A DNA stretch of 24,141 bases from contig JAEWBT010000059.1 of the NCBI GenBank assembly GCA_023391015.1, positions 1-24,141 of the forward strand, written 5' to 3'. Below, one piece after another: positions 23,973 through 24,141 of this stretch. The notes beneath the pieces were generated by a model. It had not been told where the DNA came from. It worked only from the letters and a program-made list of their open reading frames with translations, and searched no databases. The DNA comes from Bacteroidota bacterium (GTDB lineage: Bacteria; Bacteroidota; Bacteroidia; Chitinophagales; Chitinophagaceae). Numbering within the stretch: the stretch's first letter is position 1; each line of letters opens with the position of its first letter. Made by a program: the position numbers and the translations under genes.

Positions 23973-24141
23973 AAAAAATAGAACGAATCAAAAACCCTTC
24001 GATAAGGGAAGCCGGAAGGGTGCGCTAAAATAATAGGGTGTTAAAACAAATGCAAGACGCCATCCGGTTTTTTTAGAAAAAATTTTTTTCTAATGATCCG
24101 TTCTTTGGGCTTGTGGATGTGTTGGTTATACGTAAAAAAGG
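23973..24141. other. Leader region of the multicopper oxidase gene, to window edge
   Basis: 169 bp. A small hairpin CCCTT/AAGGG (23995-24008) lies about 25 bp before the MCO start codon on the minus strand. An AT palindrome-like element TTAGAAAAAA/TTTTTTTCTAA covers 24073-24093. No consensus -7 box on the minus strand; TGCATTTG (24054-24047) differs at one position. No coding sequence is seen. Confidence 0.4.

Noticed and set aside
24073..24093. AT-rich inverted repeat as an intrinsic terminator of an upstream gene
   Set aside because: It has no GC core, so a stable terminator stem would not form; it may simply be AT-rich promoter DNA.

Overview
The window looks like chromosomal DNA of a Bacteroidota bacterium, probably Chitinophagia or Saprospiria, though I cannot fix the family. 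Two proteins end in type IX secretion (T9SS) sorting domains, one gene encodes a SprE/PorW-like T9SS protein, several leader regions carry TAnnTTTG boxes typical of Bacteroidota, and Shine-Dalgarno sequences are mostly weak. Nineteen protein genes are supported, one cut by the left edge. I see no rRNA, tRNA, CRISPR array, insertion sequence or phage gene.

Layout. (1) Minus strand, 1-2650: a small protein with a faint DNA polymerase III psi-like look, a RecQ-type helicase and the start of a Crp/Fnr-type regulator, packed 12 and 21 bp apart. (2) Plus strand, 2881-5929: a secreted delta-60 repeat protein with a T9SS tail, then a GT39/ArnT-like membrane glycosyltransferase 7 bp later. (3) Minus strand, 5982-11468: two DUF2459/TIGR02117 paralogs of identical length (231 aa), a Cys-rich Bacteroidota protein, an ASCH protein, L-serine dehydratase, a SprT-like zinc protease, and two small membrane proteins of the kind that normally precede atpB, with no atpB here. 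(4) Plus strand, 11691-19837: SprE/PorW-like protein with a long repetitive coiled-coil front, a bifunctional RelA/SpoT homolog, an M32 carboxypeptidase and a two-TM protein, closed by a strong bidirectional terminator. (5) Minus strand, 19930-23972: a T9SS-tailed multicopper oxidase, a CxxC redoxin and a Tat-exported, probably bicovalent FAD oxidase, which look like an exported redox cluster.

The most unusual signal is not a gene. The palindrome TTTCCGGAAA occurs 21 times and its core TTCCGGAA 31 times, against chance expectations of about 0.02 and 0.4. The sites fall in all three reading phases of coding genes. Eight of the 21 lie in the roughly 1.8 kb (under 8%) of non-coding DNA. Two intergenic regions carry copies exactly 20 bp apart. 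This resembles the highly iterated palindrome HIP1 of cyanobacteria or the uptake sequences of competent bacteria. I know of no such element described in Bacteroidota.
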